Positions 1 through 6,612 of a stretch of DNA of 9,718 bases are shown in pieces. Source of the stretch: [Eubacterium] saphenum. Lineage in GTDB: Bacteria; Bacillota; Clostridia; Oscillospirales; Ruminococcaceae. The DNA is taken from the NCBI GenBank assembly GCA_004555635.1, contig SFHN01000030.1, positions 1-9,718 of the forward strand, written 5' to 3'. The notes below the pieces were generated by a model, which was given only the letters and a program-made list of their open reading frames with translations, had not been told where the DNA came from and ran no database searches. The position numbers and the translations under genes were made by a program. Every line of letters begins with the position of its first letter. The stretch's first letter is position 1.

Positions 1-1392
1 GTGCCCATTCCTATGCTCTACTGCGAGAACTGCGGCAAGACCGTTATAAACGACACGACAATCAAGGCTATCTCTGATATGTTCCGCAAGGAAAGCTCGG
101 ACAGCTGGTATATAAAGGACGCGTCCGAGTTCATTCCCGCAGAGGTGAAGTGCGAGTGCGGCTGCGGTAAATTCCGCAAGGAAATGGACATCTTCGACGT
201 TTGGTTCGACTCGGGCTGCACGCACGCGGCGGTTCTTCAGGAGCGCCCTGAGCTTAGCTGGCCCGCTGATATGTACCTTGAGGGCTGCGACCAGTACAGA
301 GGCTGGTTCCAAAGCTCGCTGCTGACATCTGTCGCAACCACGGGCAAGGCACCCTACAAGGCTGTCTGCACCCACGGTTGGGTTGTTGACGGCAAGGGTC
401 AGCAGATGCACAAGTCCAAGGGCAACGTTATTCTCCCCGAGGAGATTATCAAGGAGTTTGGCGCGGACGTTCTGCGTCTGTGGGTTGCTTCGCTTGACTT
501 CCACAATGACGTGCGCGTTTCCAACGATATGCTGAAGCAGCTTTCCGAAGCGTACAGAAAGATAAGAAACACCGCGCGCTATATCCTCGGAAACCTCGGC
601 GACTCGAAGGGATTTGACCCCAACACTGAGATGGTTCCGTTCGACAGGCTCAGCGACTTTGACAGATGGGCGCTTTCCAAGCTTGACGGCGTTATCGAAA
701 AGGTTAAGAACTCCTACGAGGCGATGGACTACTACCTCGCATACCACGCGATAAACAGCTTCTGCGTTGTGGATATGTCCAACTTCTACCTCGACATCGT
801 TAAGGACACGCTTTACTGCGAGGCGGAGAAGAGCGAAAAGAGAAAGGCTGTTCAGACTACCATATACATCATTCTCGACTCTCTCGTAAGACTTGTTGCG
901 CCTATCCTTAACTTCACCGCAGACGAAATCTGGGGCTATATGCCGCACAAGGCTGAGGACGACCTCAGAAGCGTTATCTTCAACCCGATGCCCGAAAAGA
1001 CAGGCGTTGTTATCGACGAGAAGTTCAACGCTAAGTTCGCAAAGCTTCACGCGGTACGCGACGACGTTCTCGTTGCGCTTGAGCAGAAGAGAAGCGAAAA
1101 GGTTATCGGCAAGTCGCTCGAAGCGAAGGTTGACCTCTACACAAACGACCCAGAGATTGCGGCTATGAAGGACGAGCTTGCAGACGCGTTCATTGTATCG
1201 GGCGTTGAGGTTCACACTGACGGCGAGGGCGAGTACAAGGGCGCTGTTGACGGACTTTCCGTAACGGTTACGAGAAAGAACGGCGAGCCTTGCCAGCGCT
1301 GCTGGAAGATTCACGACACCGTAGGCTCCGACGCGAAGCACCCGACCCTGTGCGCACGCTGCGCAGGCGTTGTTGAGCTTAACCTCGGCTAA
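1..1392 (+). CDS. ileS: Isoleucyl-tRNA synthetase, C-terminal half (5' truncated by window)
   Basis: Class I aminoacyl-tRNA synthetase that charges tRNA-Ile with isoleucine in the cytoplasm. The reading frame is open at base 1, so the first GTG is an internal codon. The 463 visible residues are about half of a usual IleRS of roughly 900-950 residues. Seen in order: a Cys pair (C8, C11) and a later Cys cluster (C51-C55) that may bind zinc; DVWFDSG at 66-72; GCDQYRGWFQSSL at 95-107, a hallmark of the IleRS catalytic domain; a KMSKS-type loop reading QMHKSKGN around 135-142; an anticodon-binding helical domain from about 220; and a C-terminal zinc finger with C431, C434, C451 and C454. In the loop, the first Lys and first Ser of canonical KMSKS are Gln and His, while the second Lys-Ser is kept. 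A terminator follows 15 nt after the TAA stop. The family call is secure; only the N-terminal part with HIGH and the editing domain is outside the window. Confidence 0.97.
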   Translation: MPIPMLYCENCGKTVINDTTIKAISDMFRKESSDSWYIKDASEFIPAEVKCECGCGKFRKEMDIFDVWFDSGCTHAAVLQERPELSWPADMYLEGCDQYRGWFQSSLLTSVATTGKAPYKAVCTHGWVVDGKGQQMHKSKGNVILPEEIIKEFGADVLRLWVASLDFHNDVRVSNDMLKQLSEAYRKIRNTARYILGNLGDSKGFDPNTEMVPFDRLSDFDRWALSKLDGVIEKVKNSYEAMDYYLAYHAINSFCVVDMSNFYLDIVKDTLYCEAEKSEKRKAVQTTIYIILDSLVRLVAPILNFTADEIWGYMPHKAEDDLRSVIFNPMPEKTGVVIDEKFNAKFAKLHAVRDDVLVALEQKRSEKVIGKSLEAKVDLYTNDPEIAAMKDELADAFIVSGVEVHTDGEGEYKGAVDGLSVTVTRKNGEPCQRCWKIHDTVGSDAKHPTLCARCAGVVELNLG

Positions 1393-1407
1393 TCGAATAA
1401 ACTTTTG

Positions 1408-1442
1408 CCCACTCCCGAAAAGCGCTTCGGGAGTGGGTTTTT
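1408..1442 (+). terminator. Intrinsic terminator after ileS
   Basis: A perfect 12-bp stem, CCCACTCCCGAA at 1408-1419 against TTCGGGAGTGGG at 1426-1437, closes a 6-nt loop and is followed by five T at 1438-1442. It lies just after the ileS stop, so it should end the ileS transcript and separate it from lspA. Confidence 0.93.
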
Positions 1443-1559
1443 GCTGTTTATTTTCGTGTGCGGAAAGCGCAGGAATGGGTTTTTATCGGAAACGTAGAAA
1501 AAATTGCCCGTGGTTGATAATTTTTCTCAAAAAAAGTCTGTGTCTTAACACAAAAGCAC

Positions 1560-1589
1560 TTGATTTTTATGGGCGTTTTAAGTTATAAT
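1560..1589 (+). promoter_or_regulatory. Sigma-A-type promoter for the lspA operon
   Basis: TTGATT at 1560-1565 and TATAAT at 1584-1589 are separated by 18 bp, close to the housekeeping consensus. Transcription would begin around 1596, giving a leader of about 40 nt before lspA. That leader contains a small GGGC-AGGT-GCCC hairpin (1612-1623) just ahead of the ribosome binding site. The stretch 1443-1559 between the ileS terminator and this promoter is AT-rich and shows no gene. Confidence 0.7.
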
Positions 1590-1637
1590 TATAGTGTATG
1601 AAAATATCTGCGGGCAGGTGCCCTGAAAGGAAAGTTA

Positions 1638-2210
1638 ATGCAGTATATAGCGTTACTGATTGCGGCGGTGCTTGTCGGCATTGACAGGTTGACAAAGTGG
1701 CTCGTCGTTTCAAATATGGAGCTTAAACAGTCTATTCCGCTTATCCGCTTCGGCGATGTCGAGGTGCTAAACCTCTCCTACTACACAAACGACGGCGCGG
1801 CGTTCTCCAAATTCGGAGGGCAGACCGCGATGCTTATTGCGGTTACGTCAATCGTGCTTGTTGTGCTTATCGGCGCGCTTCTTCTAAAAAAGGTAAAGCG
1901 CACGCCTTATATGATGGCGTTTGCACTGGTTATCGGCGGCGGCGTCGGAAATCTCATCGACCGTATCTTTAACAACGGGCTTGTGGTTGATTTCATTGAT
2001 TTTCGGATAATTCACTTTGCGATATTCAACTTTGCGGATATCTGCGCGGTTGTCGGCGCGGGAATGTTGCTGCTTCTTGTTATTCTCGATGAGATAAAGG
2101 AACGGCGCGCCGCGAAAGCAAAGGCGGCTGAAACCGAAGAAGCCGCAGACAGCGCGGACGACACGGACGAGGAACCCCCTGCCGAAGAAAACAGTAATGG
2201 AAACGATTGA
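1638..2210 (+). CDS. lspA: Lipoprotein signal peptidase (signal peptidase II)
   Basis: Membrane aspartyl protease that removes the signal peptide from prolipoproteins after diacylglyceryl modification. The 190 residues show four hydrophobic segments (about 3-24, 63-83, 91-111 and 129-150). The family motifs are N-x-GAAFS at 51-57, GNLIDR at 104-109, VVDF at 116-119 and FNFAD at 130-134. D118 and D134 match the catalytic pair. The ATG has AAAGG about 7 nt upstream. Residues 155-190 form an Ala/Glu/Asp-rich hydrophilic tail not needed for the family fold, making the protein somewhat longer than the usual 150-170 residues. The gene sits downstream of ileS and overlaps the pseudouridine synthase gene by 14 nt, the same neighbourhood as in Bacillus subtilis (ileS, lspA, ylyB). 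Translational coupling to the next gene is likely. Confidence 0.97.
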   Translation: MQYIALLIAAVLVGIDRLTKWLVVSNMELKQSIPLIRFGDVEVLNLSYYTNDGAAFSKFGGQTAMLIAVTSIVLVVLIGALLLKKVKRTPYMMAFALVIGGGVGNLIDRIFNNGLVVDFIDFRIIHFAIFNFADICAVVGAGMLLLLVILDEIKERRAAKAKAAETEEAADSADDTDEEPPAEENSNGND

Positions 2211-3093
2211 GCTTATTGCAAAGGGCGGGGCGCGGCTTGACAAGCTGATTGCCGAGGAAACCGAGCTTTCGCGAAGCGCCGCAGCGAAGCTTATCGAAAG
2301 CGGCTTCGTGCTTGTAAACGGAAAAGCGGCGAGTAAAAAGGACGAGCCGAAATCGGGCGAAATTGTCGCGATAACGCTCCCCGAGCCGCAGCAGGCGGAT
2401 ATTCTCCCCGAGGATATCCCGCTCGATATCGTATACGAGGACGGCGACCTGCTTGTCGTGAACAAGCCGAAGGGAATGGTTGTTCACCCCGCGGCTGGGC
2501 ATTACAGCGGGACGCTTGTAAACGCGCTGATGTACCACTGCGGCGACAGCCTTTCTGGGATAAACGGGGAAATCCGCCCGGGGATTGTTCACCGCATTGA
2601 CAAGGACACAAGCGGGCTGCTTATGGTTGCGAAAAATGACTTTGCGCACCTCGGGCTGTCCGAGCAGATAAAGGCGCACAGCTTCACGCGGGAATACGAA
2701 ACGGTGGTCTGCGGCGCGGTTAAGGAAAACGGCACGGTCTGCGCGCCGATAGGGCGGCACAAAACCGACAGGAAACGTATGTGCGTGACAAACGAGAACT
2801 CCCGCGAGGCGGTAACGCACTACACCGTGCTGCAAAATTTCGCGGGATACACTCACCTGCGCGTGCGGCTTGAAACGGGGCGCACGCATCAGATACGCGT
2901 TCATATGGCGTATATCGGGCACGCGGTTGCGGGCGACGAGGTTTACGGAAACGGAAAGCCGAAGTGGCTTAACGGGCAGTGCCTCCACGCGAAGAAAATC
3001 GGCTTTGTTCACCCGCGCACGGGCGAGTATATGGAGTTTGAAAGCGAGCTTCCCGACTACTTTAAGAAGTTCCTGCGGGAGATTGACAGATAG
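2197..3093 (+). CDS. RluA-family 23S rRNA pseudouridine synthase (RluD/YlyB type)
   Basis: Isomerises specific uridines of large-subunit rRNA to pseudouridine; RluA-family members with an S4 domain usually act on 23S rRNA. The 298 residues carry an N-terminal S4-like RNA-binding domain (about 12-60, beginning RLDKLI), then the catalytic domain. It contains the signature HRIDKDTSGLLM at 132-143, with D135 as the expected catalytic aspartate, and the conserved GRTHQIRVHM at 228-237. The length is normal for the family. The start overlaps the lspA end by 14 nt and has only a weak purine-rich ribosome site (GAAGAAAA), which fits translational coupling to lspA. The pairing with lspA is the classic Firmicute arrangement. 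The exact target uridines cannot be told from the sequence. Confidence 0.95.
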   Translation: METIELIAKGGARLDKLIAEETELSRSAAAKLIESGFVLVNGKAASKKDEPKSGEIVAITLPEPQQADILPEDIPLDIVYEDGDLLVVNKPKGMVVHPAAGHYSGTLVNALMYHCGDSLSGINGEIRPGIVHRIDKDTSGLLMVAKNDFAHLGLSEQIKAHSFTREYETVVCGAVKENGTVCAPIGRHKTDRKRMCVTNENSREAVTHYTVLQNFAGYTHLRVRLETGRTHQIRVHMAYIGHAVAGDEVYGNGKPKWLNGQCLHAKKIGFVHPRTGEYMEFESELPDYFKKFLREIDR

Positions 3094-3111
3094 TTCCGAA
3101 AGGAGAATGTT

Positions 3112-3918
3112 TTGGATTTTGGCAAGGTTATTTTTATGACCGACCTTGACGGCACGCTGCTGACAGACGACAAGCGCATTCTCGAAAAGGATATGGCGGC
3201 GATAGAGCGTTTTCGCGCAGGCGGCGGGATTTTCACGATTGCGACGGGCAGGGGCTATGCTATGGCAAAGCCCGTTGCGGAAAAGCTAGGGCTTGACGTC
3301 CCCGCCGTAGTGTTTAACGGGGCGGCGGTGTTCGACTTTTCGCTTGACAGATTTCTGTGGCAGTGCTCGATGGGGACGCAGGCGCGGGAGTATATAACGC
3401 GTATTACAGGTGCTTTTCCCGGCGGTTTCGGGGTTGAGGTGCTTCACGAGCACACGATTTTCGTTCCGTTTATGAACAAATGGGAGCGCGAGCATCTTGA
3501 CCTTGAGAAAATTGTCCCCGAGGAGCGCTTGCTGAGCGATATTCCCGACGGCGGCTGGCTGAAGGTGCTGTTTGCGGGCGAGCCGAAGCTGCTTGACGAG
3601 CTTGAACAGTTTGTGGCTGACGAAAAAATGACCGAGGTGCAGTGGGTGCGAAGCGCGCCGATGTACTTCGAGTGCCTGCCTAAAGGCGTTGACAAGTCGG
3701 CGGGCTTTGCAAGGCTGATTGAGCTGCTTGGCGCAGAGGAGCGGTTTTCCGTCGCGGCGGGGGATTTTATGAACGACACCGCGATGATTACTATGGCAGA
3801 CCTTGGCGCGGCGGTAGCTTCCGCGCAGGAAAGCGTAAAGCAGGCTGCGGATATCGTCGTCTGCGACAACAACAGCGGCGCGATTTCCGAGATAATCGAC
3901 TATATCGGGAGGCGGTGA
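3112..3918 (+). CDS. Cof-type HAD-IIB family hydrolase (sugar phosphate or flavin phosphatase-like)
   Basis: A HAD-superfamily phosphohydrolase of the Cof/YidA type, which dephosphorylates small phosphometabolites; the substrate is not predictable. The 268 residues, normal for the family, include motif I DLDGTLL with nucleophile D11 and acid/base D13, motif II in IATGRG (T45), the conserved substrate-site FNGA after the first Rossmann segment, a C2 cap domain in the middle, motif III lysine in GVDKS (K195), and motif IV GDFMND at 217-222 for Mg binding. The start is TTG at 3112, preceded by AAAGGAG (3099-3105) with 6-nt spacing. An ATG at 3107 is in another frame, and the in-frame ATG at 3136 would begin only two residues before motif I. 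It lies 18 nt after the pseudouridine synthase gene, in the same operon. Confidence 0.94.
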   Translation: MDFGKVIFMTDLDGTLLTDDKRILEKDMAAIERFRAGGGIFTIATGRGYAMAKPVAEKLGLDVPAVVFNGAAVFDFSLDRFLWQCSMGTQAREYITRITGAFPGGFGVEVLHEHTIFVPFMNKWEREHLDLEKIVPEERLLSDIPDGGWLKVLFAGEPKLLDELEQFVADEKMTEVQWVRSAPMYFECLPKGVDKSAGFARLIELLGAEERFSVAAGDFMNDTAMITMADLGAAVASAQESVKQAADIVVCDNNSGAISEIIDYIGRR

Positions 3919-3923
3919 ACAAA

Positions 3924-4058
3924 ATGCAGATGATGGTGTACATTCAGAGCGATTTGGATATGGACGAGCTGAACAAGCTGTTTGAAGAGGGCTGGCGTCT
4001 GGTAAGTATGGTTGCTGCTGCGGAGGGCGGCTGCTATCTTGTTATCGAACATAATTGA
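3924..4058 (+). CDS. Small 44-residue protein, DUF4177-like
   Basis: A short open frame, ATG to TGA, with a good ribosome site GGGAGG at 3907-3912 inside the end of the HAD gene, 11 nt before the ATG; only 5 nt separate the two genes. The product begins MQMMVYIQSD. Its centre, MDELNKLFEEGWRLVSM, followed by a Gly-Gly turn and YLVIE near the C-terminus, resembles the compact strand-helix-strand pattern of DUF4177-type small proteins, in which a Leu-Asn helix leads to a GW-hydrophobic strand. No function is known for such proteins. The resemblance is by eye only. I judge it a real gene because of the ribosome site, the operon spacing and the domain-like pattern. It has no signal peptide or membrane segment. 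Confidence 0.65.
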   Translation: MQMMVYIQSDLDMDELNKLFEEGWRLVSMVAAAEGGCYLVIEHN

Positions 4059-4105
4059 CATAGTTTCGCTTTGGGAAACTCCCTGTTTCAAAGGAGATAA
4101 GCGCT

Positions 4106-4549
4106 ATGAAAAAAGCAGTGAAAATTCTTGGCGTTTTGGCGATTGTCCTGCTGTGCCTGCCGCCGGTTTGCTGGATTTTGTGGGAGCTTTTCTGCGCCGC
4201 TGCTAACAGCATAAGCGGGCAGTGGCAGACCGACATCGTGCTTAATGGGTACAGCAATGACAGCGACATCGAGGTTCTCGACAAAGCGACATTCGTGGGG
4301 AATACCTCCGGCACGGGCAATCACACCGAGGCGCGGACAACGGTGCTTGTAAAGGTGAACAACAGAATAACGCTTGAATATTGGACCAAGGGCGACGAAT
4401 ACTACATCACCTCGCTTTCGGAGGAAATTCCCGAGTACAAGCTTTCTTGCTGGGAGCGCGAGCTTGATTTCCCGACCGACACCGAGGATTGCTATGTTGT
4501 TGAGATTTACGGCAGCGTACCCTTCCCCGACAGCATTGTCGGGCATTGA
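4106..4549 (+). CDS. Membrane-anchored hypothetical protein
   Basis: I do not recognise this 147-residue protein. It starts with MKKAVKIL followed by a hydrophobic segment (about 7-33), which looks like a signal anchor or uncleaved signal peptide. Cys30 lies at the end of it, but the preceding Leu-Phe does not fit a lipobox, so lipoprotein processing by LspA is unlikely. The rest (about 38-147) is polar, rich in Thr, Asp and Glu, with alternating hydrophobic residues suggesting a small extracytoplasmic beta domain and two cysteines (C115, C129) that could form a disulfide. The start is supported by AAAGGAG at 4090-4096, 9 nt upstream. It follows the 44-residue gene by 47 nt and may be the last gene of the lspA operon. 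There is no terminator before the transketolase genes. Confidence 0.8.
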   Translation: MKKAVKILGVLAIVLLCLPPVCWILWELFCAAANSISGQWQTDIVLNGYSNDSDIEVLDKATFVGNTSGTGNHTEARTTVLVKVNNRITLEYWTKGDEYYITSLSEEIPEYKLSCWERELDFPTDTEDCYVVEIYGSVPFPDSIVGH

Positions 4550-4583
4550 CACAAGGCTATACCTGCGTTTTCGCAGTTATAAT
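4546..4583 (+). promoter_or_regulatory. Possible promoter elements before transketolase, with a hairpin between them
   Basis: A consensus TTGACA (4546-4551) overlaps the stop codon of the upstream gene, and a consensus TATAAT lies at 4578-4583. The 26-bp gap is too long for ordinary sigma-A recognition, and no good -35 sits at 16-19 bp. Within the gap, CTGCG-TTTT-CGCAG (4563-4576) is a perfect inverted repeat ending 1 bp before the -10. TATAAT may be used with an activator, or the match may be accidental and the genes be read from upstream. Confidence 0.35.
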
Positions 4584-4618
4584 ACAGTAAATCAGATAAT
4601 AACCACAGGAGGTCTATA

Positions 4619-5461
4619 ATGGACGACAAACTGAAACAGCAGCTTGAAATAGCTGCAACAAAGGTCAGAATGGGCATTATCGAGGGTGTTTACAACGCAA
4701 AGGCGGGACACCCCGGCGGAAGCCTTTCCATCGCCGATACTCTGACATACCTTTATATGCACCGTATGTTCGTAGACCCTAACGAGCCGGAAATGCCGCA
4801 GCGCGACAGGCTCGTGCTTTCCAAGGGTCACACCGCGCCCGCACTGTATGCGGTTCTCGCGCAGAGGGGATTTTTCCCCGTGGAGGAGCTTAAAACCCTT
4901 CGCAAGCAGGGTTCCCGCCTTCAGGGTCACCCTGTCCGCAGCAAGGCTCCCGGCGTTGATATGAGCACCGGCTCGCTCGGTCAGGGTATCTCCGCTGCCT
5001 GCGGTATGGCACTTTCGGGCAAGATTTCCTGCGCGGGCTACAAGGTTTACGCTATCCTCGGCGACGGCGAGCTTGAGGAGGGGCAGGTTTGGGAGGCTGC
5101 GATGTTCGCGGCTCACTACAAGCTCGACAACCTTGTTGCAGTAGTAGACAACAACGGGCTTCAGATTGACGGCAAGATAAGCGATGTTATGTCCCCGTAT
5201 CCCATCGACCAGAAGTTCGAGTCTTTCGGCTGGCACGTTATAAACATCAACGGTCACGACTTTGACGAGATTGAAAAGGCATTCAACGAGGCGGAGAGAG
5301 TTGTCGGACAGCCCACCGTTATCATTCAGCGCTCCACCAAGGGCAAGGGCGTTTCCTATATGGAAAATCAGGTTGGCTGGCACGGAAAGGCTCCCAACGA
5401 CGAGGAGTATGCAAAGGCGATGGCGGAGCTTACCGCGCACCTTGCAGAGCTTGAGGGCTGA
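4619..5461 (+). CDS. tkt: Transketolase, N-terminal (thiamine-diphosphate PP-domain) subunit
   Basis: First half of a split transketolase, which moves two-carbon ketol units between sugar phosphates in the non-oxidative pentose phosphate pathway. The 280 residues correspond to the PP domain of the usual single-chain enzyme of about 660 residues. Visible features: AGHPGGSLS at 29-37, SKGH at 68-71 and QGHP at 102-105 (substrate-binding histidines), the pyrophosphate motif starting GDGELEEGQ at 148 and ending in the NN pair at 178-179 that binds Mg-ThDP, and GWHG at 253-256. The ATG is set by AGGAGG at 4607-4612, 6 nt upstream. The second subunit begins 42 nt after the stop with no terminator between, so the two are co-transcribed and should assemble as an alpha2beta2-type enzyme. 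Two-gene transketolases are common in anaerobic Firmicutes and archaea. Confidence 0.96.
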   Translation: MDDKLKQQLEIAATKVRMGIIEGVYNAKAGHPGGSLSIADTLTYLYMHRMFVDPNEPEMPQRDRLVLSKGHTAPALYAVLAQRGFFPVEELKTLRKQGSRLQGHPVRSKAPGVDMSTGSLGQGISAACGMALSGKISCAGYKVYAILGDGELEEGQVWEAAMFAAHYKLDNLVAVVDNNGLQIDGKISDVMSPYPIDQKFESFGWHVININGHDFDEIEKAFNEAERVVGQPTVIIQRSTKGKGVSYMENQVGWHGKAPNDEEYAKAMAELTAHLAELEG

Positions 5462-5503
5462 TTTTCCCTCACAAGAAAACTAAACCGAAAGGATACACAT
5501 ATT

Positions 5504-6439
5504 ATGGAAAAGAAAGCAACCCGCGACAGCTACGGCGAAGCTCTTGTAATGCTCGCTGAAAAGCGTCCCGACCTTGTCGTTCTCGACGCAGACCTCGCTG
5601 CCGCTACAAAAACCTGCATTTTTCAGAAGGCTTATCCCGAGAAGCACTACGACTGCGGTATCGCTGAGGCAAATATGCTCGGCGTTGCGGCGGGCATAGC
5701 GACCACCGGTAAGCTTGTTTTCGCAAGCTCGTTTGCAATGTTCGCGGCGGGCAGAGCGTTTGAAATCGTCCGCAACTCTATCGGCTACCCTCACCTTAAC
5801 GTAAAGATAGGCGCAACCCACGCGGGTATTTCCGTTGGCGAGGACGGCGCAACCCATCAGTGCAACGAGGATATCGCGCTTATGCGCACAATCCCCGGAA
5901 TGACCGTCATCAACCCCGCGGACGACGTTGAAGCAAAGGCTGCGGTTCTCGCTATGGCGGACTATGTAGGTCCGACCTATATGCGCTTCGGCAGACTTGC
6001 CGTTCCCGTGTTCAACGACGCGGCGACCTACAAGTTCGAGCTTGGAAAGGGCGTTCTGCTTAAGGATGGCAAGGACATCACGATTATCGCAACGGGACTT
6101 ATGGTTGCGGAGGCTCTTGACGCTGCAAAGGCTCTCGCGGAGCAGGGCGTTGACGCGCGCGTTATCAATATCCACACGATTAAGCCCATCGACCGCGATA
6201 TCATCATCAAGGCTGCGAAGGAAACCGGCAAGATAATCACCGTTGAGGAGCACAGCGTTATCGGCGGACTTGGCTCTGCTGTCGCTGACGTTGTCACCGA
6301 GGAATGCCCCGTGCCCGTTATAAAAATCGGCGTAAAGGACGTTTTCGGTCACAGCGGTCCTGCTGTCGCTCTGCTAAAGGAGTTCGGTCTTTGCGCGGAC
6401 AACATCGTTGCCACCGCAAAGGCAGCGCTCGGAAAGTAA
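5504..6439 (+). CDS. tkt: Transketolase, C-terminal (pyrimidine-binding plus C-terminal domain) subunit
   Basis: Second half of the split transketolase. The 311 residues hold the Pyr domain (about 1-165) and the transketolase C-terminal domain (about 185-305). E55 in IAEANM is the expected glutamate that activates the thiamine aminopyrimidine ring. ATHAGISVGEDGATHQ at 104-119 is the conserved active-site loop, and YMRFGR at 159-164 closes the Pyr domain. VEEHSVIGGLGSAV at 247-260 is the C-terminal domain signature, also found in the related DXS and pyruvate dehydrogenase beta proteins. The separate partner gene immediately upstream and the absence of extra domains favour transketolase over DXS. 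The ribosome site is AAAGGA at 5488-5493, about 10 nt before the ATG. A terminator follows at 6455. Confidence 0.96.
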   Translation: MEKKATRDSYGEALVMLAEKRPDLVVLDADLAAATKTCIFQKAYPEKHYDCGIAEANMLGVAAGIATTGKLVFASSFAMFAAGRAFEIVRNSIGYPHLNVKIGATHAGISVGEDGATHQCNEDIALMRTIPGMTVINPADDVEAKAAVLAMADYVGPTYMRFGRLAVPVFNDAATYKFELGKGVLLKDGKDITIIATGLMVAEALDAAKALAEQGVDARVINIHTIKPIDRDIIIKAAKETGKIITVEEHSVIGGLGSAVADVVTEECPVPVIKIGVKDVFGHSGPAVALLKEFGLCADNIVATAKAALGK

Positions 6440-6454
6440 TCGCTTGTTTTAGGC

Positions 6455-6485
6455 AAAGCCCTCTTGCACCCGCGGGAGGGCTTTT
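6455..6485 (+). terminator. Intrinsic terminator after the transketolase genes
   Basis: AAAGCCCTC (6455-6463) pairs perfectly with GAGGGCTTT (6476-6484) around a 12-nt loop that can be shortened by one G-C and two G-U pairs. The T-run is short, TTTT at 6482-6485, partly inside the stem. It begins 15 nt after the stop codon. Confidence 0.85.
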
Positions 6486-6490
6486 CTGAT

Positions 6491-6588
6491 ACGGCGGCTG
6501 TGTCGAAGCGGTAACGCGGTCGCGGGACTGATTTATTCGGTGGGGCGTCTGCGGAGATTTCGTGGGTTCAATTCCCGCCGCTTCAGCA
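6491..6588 (+). other. tRNA-like sequence (possible decayed class II tRNA or structured leader)
   Basis: The 3' part has a textbook T-arm: GTGGG (6562-6566), loop TTCAATT, CCCGC (6574-6578). The 5' part has a D-arm-like hairpin, GTGT (6500-6503) and ACGC (6514-6517) around a loop with the usual GG-TA. A middle hairpin, ACTGA/TCGGT (6527-6531/6537-6541), and a small GTCT/AGAT hairpin (6547-6558) stand where the anticodon arm and a long variable arm would be. However, the expected acceptor partner of CGCTTCA is missing at the 5' side, extra bases separate the D and anticodon arms, the anticodon stem needs a five-base loop or a mismatch, and there is no CCA. An alternative closing stem pairs GAAGCGG (6505-6511) with CCGCTTC (6578-6584). 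It is probably not a working tRNA; it may be a relic or the 5' leader of the acetyltransferase gene. Confidence 0.4.
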
Positions 6589-6612
6589 CTGTAATCGGCA
6601 GAAAGGAGCGCT

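Noticed and set aside
1496..1529. AT-rich inverted repeat (GAAAAAATT ... AATTTTTC) before the lspA promoter
   Set aside because: Low-complexity A/T arms with a bulge, easily expected by chance in an AT-rich spacer.
1370..1588. Open frame of 72 codons between ileS and lspA
   Set aside because: It crosses the ileS terminator and the lspA promoter, has no ribosome site and no protein-like composition.
2080..3012. Long antisense open frame of 310 codons opposite the pseudouridine synthase gene
   Set aside because: It lies fully opposite well-supported genes, and its translation is rich in Arg, Val and His without any family motif; it is a by-product of the codon bias of the sense strand.
4062..4080. 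AGTTTC/GAAACT hairpin between the 44-residue gene and the membrane protein gene
   Set aside because: Six-bp AT-rich stem without a T-run; not convincing as a terminator or regulatory site.
4592..5440. Antisense open frame of 282 codons opposite the transketolase N-terminal gene
   Set aside because: Mirror frame of a strongly conserved gene; no ribosome site and no recognisable domain.
5480..6352. Antisense open frame of 290 codons opposite the transketolase C-terminal gene
   Set aside because: Same explanation as the other mirror frames: codon-bias shadow without motifs.
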